Assembly: GCA_001600875.1 (NCBI GenBank)
Contig: BCLD01000030.1
Span: 20,249 to 61,605, forward strand
DNA length: 41,357 nucleotides
Direction: 5' to 3'
Source: Solicoccozyma terricola
Taxonomy: Eukaryota; Basidiomycota; Tremellomycetes; Filobasidiales; Piskurozymaceae
The position numbers and the translations under genes were made by a program. Shown in pieces: positions 32,182 to 41,357 of the stretch (its first letter is position 1; each line of letters starts with the position of its first letter). Below the pieces are notes generated by a model, which made no database searches, was not told the DNA's origin, and saw only the letters and a program-made list of their open reading frames with translations.

Positions 32182-35100
32182 CTACAATCCCCTCCACGTC
32201 ACATCCCGACTCAAGGTCACCCGCCTGGTGAGCCTGATATCCTCCGAGCTTGCTACTATCTGCACTTGGAATACACCCTGCTCCGCCACCCACATGTTCC
32301 TCGTATCATCCCAGTATGCCCACGCTTCCCTATCTAGCTCTATCGTGACCGTTTTTTCTTCCTTTGGCCTCAGCCAGACCTTGGAAAACCCTTTCAACTC
32401 CTTTTCCGGACGGTGCAAAGACGAAGACAGATCTGAGATGTACACTTGGACGATCTCGCCACCATAGATATCCCCAGTGTTTCCCACCAAGAGATTCAAC
32501 GACAAGGTGGCATCTGTTTGGGAAACAGTGATCTCGTCTGGCATTGATAACGCGCTGTACCGGAAGGTCGTATAGCCGATTCCATGACCAAATGGGAAGG
32601 CGACAGGGAAGTTTGGGTGACGGTATCCAACGTATATCCCCTGTAATCATTTGTCAGCTTAGGGGCGTCGATGTGCTCCATGATACTCACTTCACCATAC
32701 ACTACTTTGCCCTTGTCACCTCCAAATGACGTATAGGAGGGACTGTTTGACAGGATACGACTGCACAGGAGGCTCAGCTTGCTTCATTCGGGAAAAATGT
32801 ATTTACTTACGGCCACGACAGCGGCAACTTGCCCGACGGGTTTCGTATCCCAAAGATGACATCAGCAAGCCCACCACCCAGATCATTTCCTCCGTAGAAT
32901 GCCTGGAGGACAGTCGGAGCCCGATCGAGCCATGGCATCTCAAGAGGCATGCCCGACTGCATGACAACAATAGTCCTGGGGTTGGCTTTGAGAGCGGCTG
33001 TGACCAGCTTGTCGGAATTCCCAGGAAGCCTAAGGATAGTTGGCAACTTCAGTTCGGCATCTTCTCAACGTAAACCTTTACCTACCCCATGTCAGGTCGA
33101 TCGATTCCTTCGGCCTCGAACTCGTGAGTTAGCCCAACAATGACGATGACGACTGTTGACAACAGGACGGAAGTAAGGATTTGCCACAAGTAGTGAACCC
33201 GATCACCCACTGTCTGAATTGGTCGCCAATGTAACGGCATCAGCCAGCGCATCTGCATCTGACACTGCCATCCAAGCCCCCACTCTCAACGCTCCCCTGG
33301 TCTTGTAAGGCGAGGTGTTGTTCAGAGCAATTTCTGCACAATGGAAAGCCACGAGTCAGTTTTGTGCTGCATGTCGCATCTGACCAGCATACCATTGGTT
33401 GCCCGCACTTCAAACTTATATTCTTGTTTGGCTCTCATGCCACGAACTGTCCCTTTCTGTGAATGGACCGGTGAGCCATGTACCTAGATCGGCTGCCCGT
33501 TCCCCACCCACCTCCTCGATCGAACCTTGCGCCAAGAAGTAGGTGCCCAGCGTCTGCTCAGTCGTATTATCTACGACCAGCTGGCCATCGATGTACAGAT
33601 TGGCTTGGCCAGCGACCACCTGCCGACATGTCATGATCAGCTTCAGAATAGGTTCCCACCATTGAAACATGACACTTGCCACTGAGAACTCCCAGTCCCC
33701 GTCTTTGTCAGGGACGAAGATTCCAGAGTAACGGTACCAACACGTTTGTTCGACGACGTCGGCTACATGCATGGGAACGTCAGCTTGAAGCCAACCAAAC
33801 CTCAGTATTTCTACCTACGAATGTGGTCGCATCTCACTGGAATACGTAGCCGTGGAAAACAGTGGCGAGGCCCTTTGCCTTCCTTCCATGTCAAAAGGCT
33901 CATTCCAAAATTCCACCAACCCACCCGCCTCGGAACCTTCACCCCGGGTCAATCTGAGGTACCGACTGATGAGAGGAACGAAGCGGAATGCCGGTGCTCC
34001 GATGGCGTAGTGGACGTTCGTCGGTCGCAATCCCAGGACCTCGTGTGCCGCCGCCCGGATACCTTCCAGCGGCGTAACGGTGTACGAAGGTAAAAGTTCC
34101 GCGGCTCCTCCTCCCGACACTGCCGCAATATTGGCATTGTAGCCGAGAACTGCGATCGATTTGACCGACGTCATCCTTGAAAGGGGAAGTACCTTTCGTT
34201 CGTTCTTGAGCAAGACGATAGCATCAGACGCAGACCGGCGGAGAAGCTGGTGAAGGTAACGACGTGAGAACACACCATGAGCCTTACTAGCACTCATACA
34301 CCCACCTTGCGAAGTTGCGGTGTGTCGACTTTACGCTCTGGAACATCAAACGAAATACCAGACTTATGCGCTCGGGTCACTAGGCTGAGAACCCTCCTCA
34401 CTCGCTCATCGAGATCAGCCAGAGTCACCTTCCCAGCAACAACAGCTCGAAACAAGGCAGCTCCCCGAACAGTAGTGGGCCCGGGCATCTACACTCAGCT
34501 TATCAGCCCAGCACATCAGGCAAAGCCGCTCCTGGAACCCACCTCCAGGTCCAAGCCAGCCTTGATTGCCCGTGTGCAGGAATACGTTCCAGACCAGTCG
34601 GACATCACCAAGCCATCATAACCCCACTCCTGAACTCGGAATTGATCAGCCTGTTGGTCCGGCATCGGAAGCAAGACGTCTCACCTTGCACAAGATTTCT
34701 TCAATCAACATTGAACTCTCACTCGCATGAACTCCATCCACTCGATTATATCTGGGGGGTCGAGTTCAGTTGAAGCGTATGGCAGGTAAACTCGCAGACT
34801 AATGCGGTCATCAGGGCACCGGGCTTGGATTTCTTGATGGCAATCTGGAATGGCTTCATATATATCTCCCTCTGCGCACGTTCTGAAACTGCCGCACTGA
34901 ACGTCTTCCTGTAACACGAGTCATTTAGTCAAGATATAGGTGCCGAGGCTGAATAACCCACCTATCAGTTTCTTGATCCCCGTTCACAAAGTGTTTGATC
35001 GTTGCGATAACACCCTGCTCCTGGACTGCGTTGATGTAGGCTGCTGCGATAGTACCATTGAGATGAGGATCCTGGCCAGCCGATAGGATTCGATCAGCTC

Positions 35101-36027
35101 AAGACCAAAGCCTGCGTCACGATTCTGGACATACTTCACTGAACGATTCAAATCCGCGGCCCCCAAGGGGCGACCGTTGGGTATTGACTGTTGGAGCGAG
35201 CAAAACGTGAACGCTAGCCGGTGATGGTACATGATATCGTTAGCATGATGGTTGGTGCACAACCCCCTATTTAACACACCCTTGCTGTACACACTCCTCC
35301 GCCAGAGCTTCTCCAATCTCCTTGATGAGATCTAGGTCAAATGTAGAAGCCATCCCGGTCGCACAGGGAAAGCAGGAACTAGGAACACCGTTGAACACTA
35401 TGGAACATATTCGATTAGTTTGTAATCACCAAAAGGATTTAGTGGCATACATACTGTAAATACCTCTCACTCCATTAGGCCCTACGTGAAGCTGCCAATG
35501 TCAGCCCGAAGACTAGGCAAGTATATGCAGTTGAACCTACCATCTGACACTGCGATCAGGCGGAACAAAGTAAGCTCTCCGAATCGGAAATCGATATTAC
35601 AGAGAGAAAGGGCAGGGTACCTACTCTTTTCACACGTTGATGCACTTTGATTGTCAGAGCACGCTTCCTTCTCAAGGTGGAATCCTTCAAACTCACTCGT
35701 ACAGCCGGAATTCCGTGCTTTGGCAACGGATTTGTATGCCAATTATCTAATCCCGAGAGAAGAGAAATCTGCACTCATAGGTCTGTCAGAGGATGTGTAA
35801 GAGAAAAGTCCAGCTCTTTGCTCACCTTCTCCACAGTAGTGAGTCTAGGGAGGACAGCTTCAATGTCCACCGTTGGGTACTGCGAAGCTGTCTGAAAGAT
35901 ACCACCATTTGTCTTTAGACACAGGACCAACGCTAGACAAAACCCTGCTTCAGCTTACTTGCAATCTGTTCGACTTCCCGCTCCCCTTGTCGCCATTCTC
36001 CTGAGCTATAACACTGACAACCGTCAT
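32182..36027 (-). CDS. GH3 beta-glucosidase with PA14 insert
   Basis: I rebuilt 22 exons: 35959-36027, 35826-35891, 35697-35768, 35625 (1 nt), 35541-35549, 35464-35481, 35280-35397, 35135-35213, 34962-35071, 34804-34908, 34685-34751, 34543-34629, 34306-34488, 33838-34246, 33674-33762, 33512-33619, 33393-33456, 33211-33333, 33086-33152, 32811-33029, 32691-32760, 32182-32640. They total 863 residues in one frame. GH3 landmarks: [75 protein letters not shown], nucleophile D in [25 protein letters not shown], then a PA14 region ([33 protein letters not shown]), [14 protein letters not shown] and a C-terminal fibronectin-III-like domain. No signal peptide is seen, so it is probably intracellular, cleaving beta-glucosides. 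Two junctions are abnormal: a single-nucleotide exon and an ATTAGT donor at 34803-34798. A further upstream 5' exon is possible. Confidence 0.85.
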
Positions 36028-36490
36028 AGTTGATGTCAGTAGTCTGTATTCGGATTATGGGAGATTTGCATACTCACTTTCCCACACGGCTCAGATCCGA
36101 TCACTACCGACATCGGACGAAGGATGTTTGCGCTCCTTTTTGTCACTGACAAAGGAATGTCAGTGACGTCAGTGGGAGGCTCATTCATTTCGCTGCTAAT
36201 ATCCTGCAAGTATGCGGCATCGACCAATTGAATTCGACGTGAAGATTGTACCGCCAGTTTATTGCGTGAACTGTGAGCTTTCTCCTGGCCCTTACTCTAT
36301 CCTCCGAGCATCACGCGCGTTATGCTCGTTTGCAGGCCGCACGCCTTGCCACCCGGGCCCAAACGTGTGGTCTCACCTTCGCCACTGGCACCTTGGGGAG
36401 GGAACGGACACGATGAAAACGTGCCAAGCCGGATGGTGAGCGAGGCATCCTATGGAAGGGTGTTGTGCTGAAGCACTGGCAGGTAGCCAG
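36028..36490. other. Promoter side of the beta-glucosidase gene and start of subtelomere
   Basis: The first 200 nt should contain the beta-glucosidase promoter; a short leftward open frame here (36036-36227) might be an additional 5' exon but lacks support. Beyond about 36230 I see no coding signal. Confidence 0.4.
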
Positions 36491-36925
36491 GAGGCAGGGC
36501 TACATTTTCCATTAACGGATCTGTTCATTATGCTCATGTCTAGGGGGTCTGCCGGCCGTTTCCAAGCGAAAAAACGCGAAAACGGCCCAAAATACATCGG
36601 CAGATGGATTCATGCCAACACGACCCTATGCGACCCTCTTATGCTCGGGTATCCCCAGATAGCTACAGCCCAGGGCTACCTTCGTCATTAACAGCTCTGT
36701 TCATTATGCTCATGTCTAGGGGGTCTGCCAGCCATTTGAAAGGGTGAAAACGGCCAAAAAGGTCCAAATGCAGCCAAAACACCTCCCCAGACACGTTCCT
36801 GCCAACATCACCCTATGCGACCCTCTTATGCTCGGGTATCCCCAGATAGCTAGAACTCAGGGCTACCTTCGCCATTAACAGCTATGTTCATTATGCTCAT
36901 GTCTAGGGGGTCTCCTAGCTGTTTG
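36491..36925. repeat. Subtelomeric repeat family A, three degenerate tandem copies
   Basis: Three copies of a unit begin with ATTAAC at about 36511, 36687 and 36874 (spacing 176 and 187 nt). Each contains TTCATTATGCTCATGTCTAG followed by GGGGTCT. Between copies are GCGACCCTCTTATGCTCGGG and TATCCCCAGATAGCTA, then CAGGGCTACCTTCG. The third copy is only partial. No open frame is shared by all copies, so it looks like non-coding subtelomeric repeat. Confidence 0.9.
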
Positions 36926-37660
36926 AATGCTGAAAATTCGACATTCTCACCTCCAAATTTACCCCCATCGAGATTTGAATTTTTTTCAACGCATAGGAGG
37001 AGAGGCCAGGGTTGGCTGATGGTCTTGACACCACTTGGATCACAGATGCCCAGGCTCCTAGGCATCCCACAGCCATGTAGGTGATATGTACAGGTGCACA
37101 TGGTGATTGTGAACATCCTGTATTAAGACGACACCGAAATGCCCCTCGGAACCATGGAGATATCAAGGTTTTCCTGTCAGAAAGTCACGTGAAAAATGCT
37201 CCAAGTCCTGCTTTTCAATCACTAGAATCATTCCCTGCTCACAACGAGCTCTTCCCCCACCCCCCCATGATATCCAGCATGTGTATCCCTATCAGACCCA
37301 CATTCTATCAAATTTACAGGCTGATTATCCCACTTCTGAATGACTTTTACTTGGGACATATTCTGCACGGCCACATCAACCAATTCACACGTGGTTTTTT
37401 GGCTGATAATATGTGTACCTTGCGACAGCTGCCCACCGGGCAATATGCAGCATAAATGGCTTCGGGATAGATATTTATATCGCCCCTGCTCTCTACCATC
37501 CAGCCAGTACAAAAAGCATGACAATCAGAGAGACCCCACATCCGCCATCACCATCCCAAATGGGGGGTGAAAATGACACTCCCTCAGGTCCTGCTACATG
37601 AATATTGATGCTAGCCCTTCAGGAATACCGCGGACGCATCGGTGCATCTGTGCTACCCAT
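36926..37660. other. Unique-looking subtelomeric spacer
   Basis: No recognisable gene or repeat was found in this 735-nt stretch. Short open frames on both strands are unrelated to known families. Confidence 0.5.
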
Positions 37661-39115
37661 ATGTTGTTAAAGGCTTTGTAGCAAATGCTCTCATCTGGAC
37701 TGGTCAGAGCTGATGCAAATGTTTTTGAAAATTTTCATGACGCGTCGAAAAAGTCAAGATCAAGAATTCTAACTACATGGTCAAGATTGTACCTACAGCT
37801 TCGGTAGGCTGTGTTCCTAGGAGCTATCATCCCCCTCTACAACTTTTGTTAAGCAGGGATGGTGAAATTCCTAATATTGAGAGACTTTACTGATTCAGCT
37901 TTGTTGTCCTCCAGGGATGAGTGATGCTCTCAGCGCTTCGCCACAAAGCTTGGATGACAGATACCATTCGTCTCCAGACACTGTGTTAAGGGCTTGATAG
38001 CAAATGCTCTGTTTTGAGCACCCCAGAGCTTATGCTACTTTGGTCGGGAGACGGTCAGATTGGCCACCAGAATGGAATACATGTCATTAATACACAAACA
38101 GACTCAACTTAGAATGGTGATCCCAATGCCTGTAGGGGTTATTTCACCGTTTTAAGTACTTGTATAGAGAGCTCCAGAGGTGCCCTATCTTTTACAAAAA
38201 CAAGTGTGGCAGAATTCCAAAGTAAAAACACGGCTGGGGTTACTTAGGGTTAGTGCTTAATACCTCTGTGGTACAGTCAGTATTGCACTATCTGATTACT
38301 AACAATGGCCTAAATGTAGCTCTGGTATGCCCCCACATGTGCACTATGTGTCAGAGAGCAAATGCTCAAATCTGATGGACACGCCGATGGTTTAACCGGA
38401 GAATTTGTGCTTTTTCTGAAAAATCACCCTCGCCACAAATGACCTTTGCAGATACAGCTAGCCCACAAAGTGAATTTGGAGGGTGGACATTCTCTGATCA
38501 CCCGATATTAACAGCTTGATAGCAGCAAATGCTCTGATTTGAGGTGTCCAGAGCTTGTGCTCCTAGGGTGGGGTGACGGTCAAGTCCTCGAAAAAATCGC
38601 CACTCTAAATAATACAGGTCATTTACGCGCAAAAGCTCCCCTCTCACAACGCACATCACACAGCCTGTGGGTAGGTTTTTGCTATTCTAAGAACAGATTT
38701 GGAGAGCCCTGTGCATGCTGTATCAACGTGGGAAATAACCATACTTGAATTCTAACTTTGAAAATTCTATAAATCACGGTCAAATAGGCACTGGGAGCCC
38801 TCTTGCACAGCCAATATTGCACCGGTCTTTGCCTAATCTGGTCTTATACATTGTCCTGCATCTTCCCCACTTGTGCACTATGCGTCAGGTAGCAAATGCT
38901 CAATTCTGACGGATGTGCCGATGGTTTAAGCGGAGAATTTGTGCTTTTTCTGAAAAATCGCCCTCGCCACAAATGACCTTTGTGGATACAGCCAGCCCAC
39001 AAAGTAAATTAGGAGGGTGGACATTCCCTGACCACCCGATATTAACAGCTTGATAGCAAATGCTCTGATCTGAGGTGTCCAGAGCTTGTGCTACTGAGGT
39101 GGGATGATGGTCAAA
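37661..39115. repeat. Subtelomeric repeat family B, long degenerate direct repeats
   Basis: Two good copies of a composite unit start with GCACTATG at 38341 and 38875 (534 nt apart). Each holds AGCAAATGCTCA, GATGGTTTAA, GGAGAATTTGTGCTTTTTCT then ATATTAACAGCTTGATAGCA and GGTGTCCAGAGCTTGTGCT. Shorter diverged copies of the AGCAAATGCTC...CAGAGCT block are at about 37679 and 37998. There is no shared reading frame, and stops are frequent. Confidence 0.85.
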
Positions 39116-39540
39116 GAGCATTGCCACCGCCACCGAAAATATTCCCTGCCACGTCCGCGGTTCTCACCTGTTAAGCTGTTTTTCCCACAGTGGTTCTTAC
39201 TATCTTATCGGATTAATATGACTGATGTCACATATTCCGGATAAACTTATCACTGCATGTGACAGTATGACATGCGTTCCAAAGTGCAGAATGTTAAAGT
39301 ACGCGTCAAATGGAGGTTCCAATTTTTCTTTCCCCTACAAAACTTCCACACCACACATCCGCTACCACCACCACCGCACCACCACCAGCACCACCATCCA
39401 GCATCACCACTGTCCTGACTGTGCAGTGAGTAATAACCTAGTATAGACATTCTTTCCTTTTTTTTTNTTTTTTTTTTCTTCGGTACGATCCCCCTTCCCT
39501 GTACCCCCAACCTTTCTTCTATCATTTCCCACCTGCTATC
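39116..39540. promoter_or_regulatory. Upstream region of the telomere-adjacent gene
   Basis: About 425 nt precede the zinc-finger gene. It has a (CCA)n-rich stretch near 39365-39405 and a T-rich tract with one ambiguous base at 39458-39479, followed by a pyrimidine-rich leader directly before the start codon. No gene is seen. Confidence 0.45.
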
Positions 39541-41187
39541 ATGGATGGTATGACATTTTCAAGACAAGGTTCTACCTCATCTGCTGCTGGGGTTCAAAGA
39601 GAACCGGAGTCAGCCAGTGGTTTGGGTGTGTCTGTGGTCAACACCTCGACTCACCTTGAACCACTGGGAGAAGGCTCTGGAGGAAATGGGACGAGCAGCA
39701 GAGAGGTTCAAATGGTTGACCAGGATATGAATGGTACGTCCATTTGCTTTTCAACACATGTGGGTCATGCTAACAATGTTCCACCACTTCTAGTCCACAG
39801 CCCTTACGTACAAGGGCCTGCTCTGGAAAGGCTGGGGCTGAAATATCACCCGACTTATTGGTTCTTTGTCTGCACCACCTGTGGCAAGACTGTACACCCG
39901 CTTCACAACACGGTTGATGAAAGGCATGGAATTGCCATCCACCTGAGAATACATAAAGTTCACTTCACATTTCAAGAACTCGAGACCATCTTCCTTGAAT
40001 TTCCTCACCACGACCCAGCATCTAACCAAGGGAATATCAATGCTGTTACTGAATGGCCTATTCCCTCGTTTTCTTTGGCTCCTGAACCTCACATTGGAGC
40101 TTGGTGCACCCGATGCCCACATGGNGGTGTTGAAAAAGCTATCAAAAACCATCTGCGGAAGGAACATTCAGAAAAACCTCCGACATCTTTTAAATCTGCT
40201 NTATATCTTCAAGCAATTTATCCTGGACNGTCTCGTTCATTGCTGTGGGTGCAACCACCTAGCAAAAGTGGTGCATCATGGAACAGANATTCTCTGTTTG
40301 AATCTTTCCTTCGGCGACTACCACCGAAGGCTGTTTGTGCTTCTGCTCTCCTGCCGGCCGAGGAGGATCTGAATCAGATTCTGCNGAAGACACGGTGGCA
40401 TCACCANGTGGAAGGATTGCGAGCTGTTGAGGTCACAAGGCTGGTTGACCTCCCTCCCGCTTTCAATGGGAGGGACATCAGGCTTGAACGGCTGAGGAAT
40501 TTCATTTTGGCATATTTCCGGATGGTNGTGGATGAAGCGCNTTCGGGGCCGACGAGTATACTGAGAAGGGTACACTCGGAAAGTGATGCACCAGAGTGAG
40601 TGGATATGTTATTATCTCTGCTTTTCATCTTCTGACAGTCTCTTCTGTAGGGATTTCGAGTCGCAACCATGGAAAGGTCATCAAAATGACAAAACCATGG
40701 TNGAGTACTGCCTCTGGTTCTCGAGGCTTTTTTTCATGCTTGTTCGGTCCAAGCAAGGCTGGGCACCTGAGTACGTGCTCAATTTGTCCGCTACCCAANG
40801 GGGATTGGTGGATGCCCTCTTCGATGTCCTCAATATTGACCAAGGGGAGGACCAAAACAAGGGGAAAGCCGTGGAAGAGAAAGAACCTCGGGCGAAAAAA
40901 CCCGAGATGGCTAATCAGGCAGAGTTCAACCGGGTATTTCACAAACTCGCTTTCTCTATCCTTGCTACACCGACAACTGCAGAGACACTGAAGGACAGCT
41001 ATNAGTTTGTCCTCATGCAGTTCTTATGCCTTGTGCACTGGAAGAGTGATGGAAACTGGTGTCGGCCGAAGGACATCACCAAGTCACTCGCCAAGGCACA
41101 GTGGTGTTTCCGAGGAGTAGTATGGCATGAGATATGTCAGGGAATTGATGGGGGTGTGTTAGAAGCAGGGGAAACTGGGGTCAAGCA
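39541..41187 (+). CDS. Telomere-adjacent zinc-finger protein, 3' end cut by the telomere
   Basis: Exons 39541-39733, 39794-40595 and 40651-41187 stay open in one frame (about 510 residues) and end at a GTGAGT donor, after which only 75 nt remain before TTAGGG repeats. Two putative zinc fingers are visible: CTTCGKTVHP followed by HGIAIHLRIH, and CTRCPHGGVEKAIKNHLRKEH. This pair resembles the N-terminal fingers of DUF3505/OrsD-like proteins that occur in subtelomeric gene families and in telomere-linked helicase genes. The rest (YCLWFSRLFFMLVRSKQG, VFHKLAFSILATPTTAETL) also recalls such large proteins, but no helicase motif is within the window. The first intron (60 nt, branch GCTAACA) has no stop and is in phase, so it could be retained. 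Eleven ambiguous bases fall inside the coding part. Confidence 0.65.
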
Positions 41188-41262
41188 GTGAGTGCTTTCA
41201 CAACTTCCTTGAACCTCGTACAACCTCGTACGAGAAAGTTTTCAAAATGACTGACGAATGGA

Positions 41263-41357
41263 TTAGGGTTAGGGTTAGGGTTAGGGTTAGGGTTAGGGTT
41301 AGGGTTAGGGTTAGGGTTAGGGTTAGGGTTAGGGTTAGGGTTAGGGTTAGGGTTAGG
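41263..41357 (+). repeat. Telomere, (TTAGGG)n
   Basis: Fifteen full TTAGGG units and a partial one run to the end of the window without variation. The G-rich strand points right, so this is the right end of a chromosome and gene order in the window runs from centromere side to telomere. The junction is GAATGGA then TTAGGG. Confidence 0.98.

Noticed and set aside
36036..36227. Leftward open frame as an extra 5' exon of the beta-glucosidase
   Set aside because: A GTGAGT donor exists near its end, but the start at 36027 already gives a complete family N-terminus and I see no conserved residue in the extra segment.
36491..39115. CRISPR-like arrangement of spaced repeats
   Set aside because: The repeats are long, degenerate, unequally spaced and in a eukaryotic subtelomere; they do not resemble a CRISPR array.
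39734..39793. Reading straight through the first intron of the telomere-adjacent gene
   Set aside because: The 60-nt stretch is open and in phase, but it has a GTACGT donor, GCTAACA branch word and TTCTAG acceptor, so I treat it as an intron while noting that retention is possible.

Overview
The window is a right-hand chromosome end of an intron-rich basidiomycete yeast. A Tremellomycete (Cryptococcus/Tremella-like) is my best guess, by inference. Support comes from many short GT-AG introns (about 45-100 nt) with CTRAY-type branch sites, tightly packed genes on both strands, fungal-only families (Dal5-type permease, TOK1 K+ channel, fungal secreted proteins), and a final tract of TTAGGG repeats written G-rich toward the right end. 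I rebuilt the genes by hand from splice signals and family motifs. For almost every gene the joined exons sum to a multiple of three.

Left part (1-18.2 kb), core and housekeeping-type genes: TIM10 (mitochondrial small Tim chaperone); a PIH1-domain protein (R2TP/HSP90 co-chaperone) running convergent to TIM10 and divergent from a Rab escort protein across only about 70 nt; a kelch/galactose-oxidase-like single-pass membrane protein; a secreted M28 leucine aminopeptidase; a TOK1-type two-pore potassium channel of 14 exons; an alpha/beta-hydrolase; and a secreted purple acid phosphatase.

Middle part (18.2-31.4 kb): an assembly gap inside a poly-C tract, a type II membrane protein with two glycosyltransferase-like regions, an M20 amidohydrolase divergent from a Dal5/allantoate-type MFS permease (a plausible uptake-and-hydrolysis pair), a small secreted protein, a stretch with only decayed or unresolved coding signal, an NmrA-like NAD(P)-binding protein and a short hypothetical gene.

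Right part (32.2-41.4 kb): a 22-exon GH3 beta-glucosidase with a PA14 insert and apparent micro-exons, one of a single nucleotide; then about 3.4 kb of gene-poor subtelomere with two different degenerate repeat families; then a zinc-finger gene reading toward the telomere. It carries scattered ambiguous bases, as expected of a collapsed multicopy family, and is cut off inside an intron by the telomeric repeat.

The most interesting points are the micro-exon chain over the RMSDGPNGVR motif of the GH3 gene, the micro-exons carrying the first selectivity filter of TOK1, and the telomere-truncated gene whose last splice donor could join in frame to telomeric sequence. No RNA gene, CRISPR array or intact transposon was recognised.
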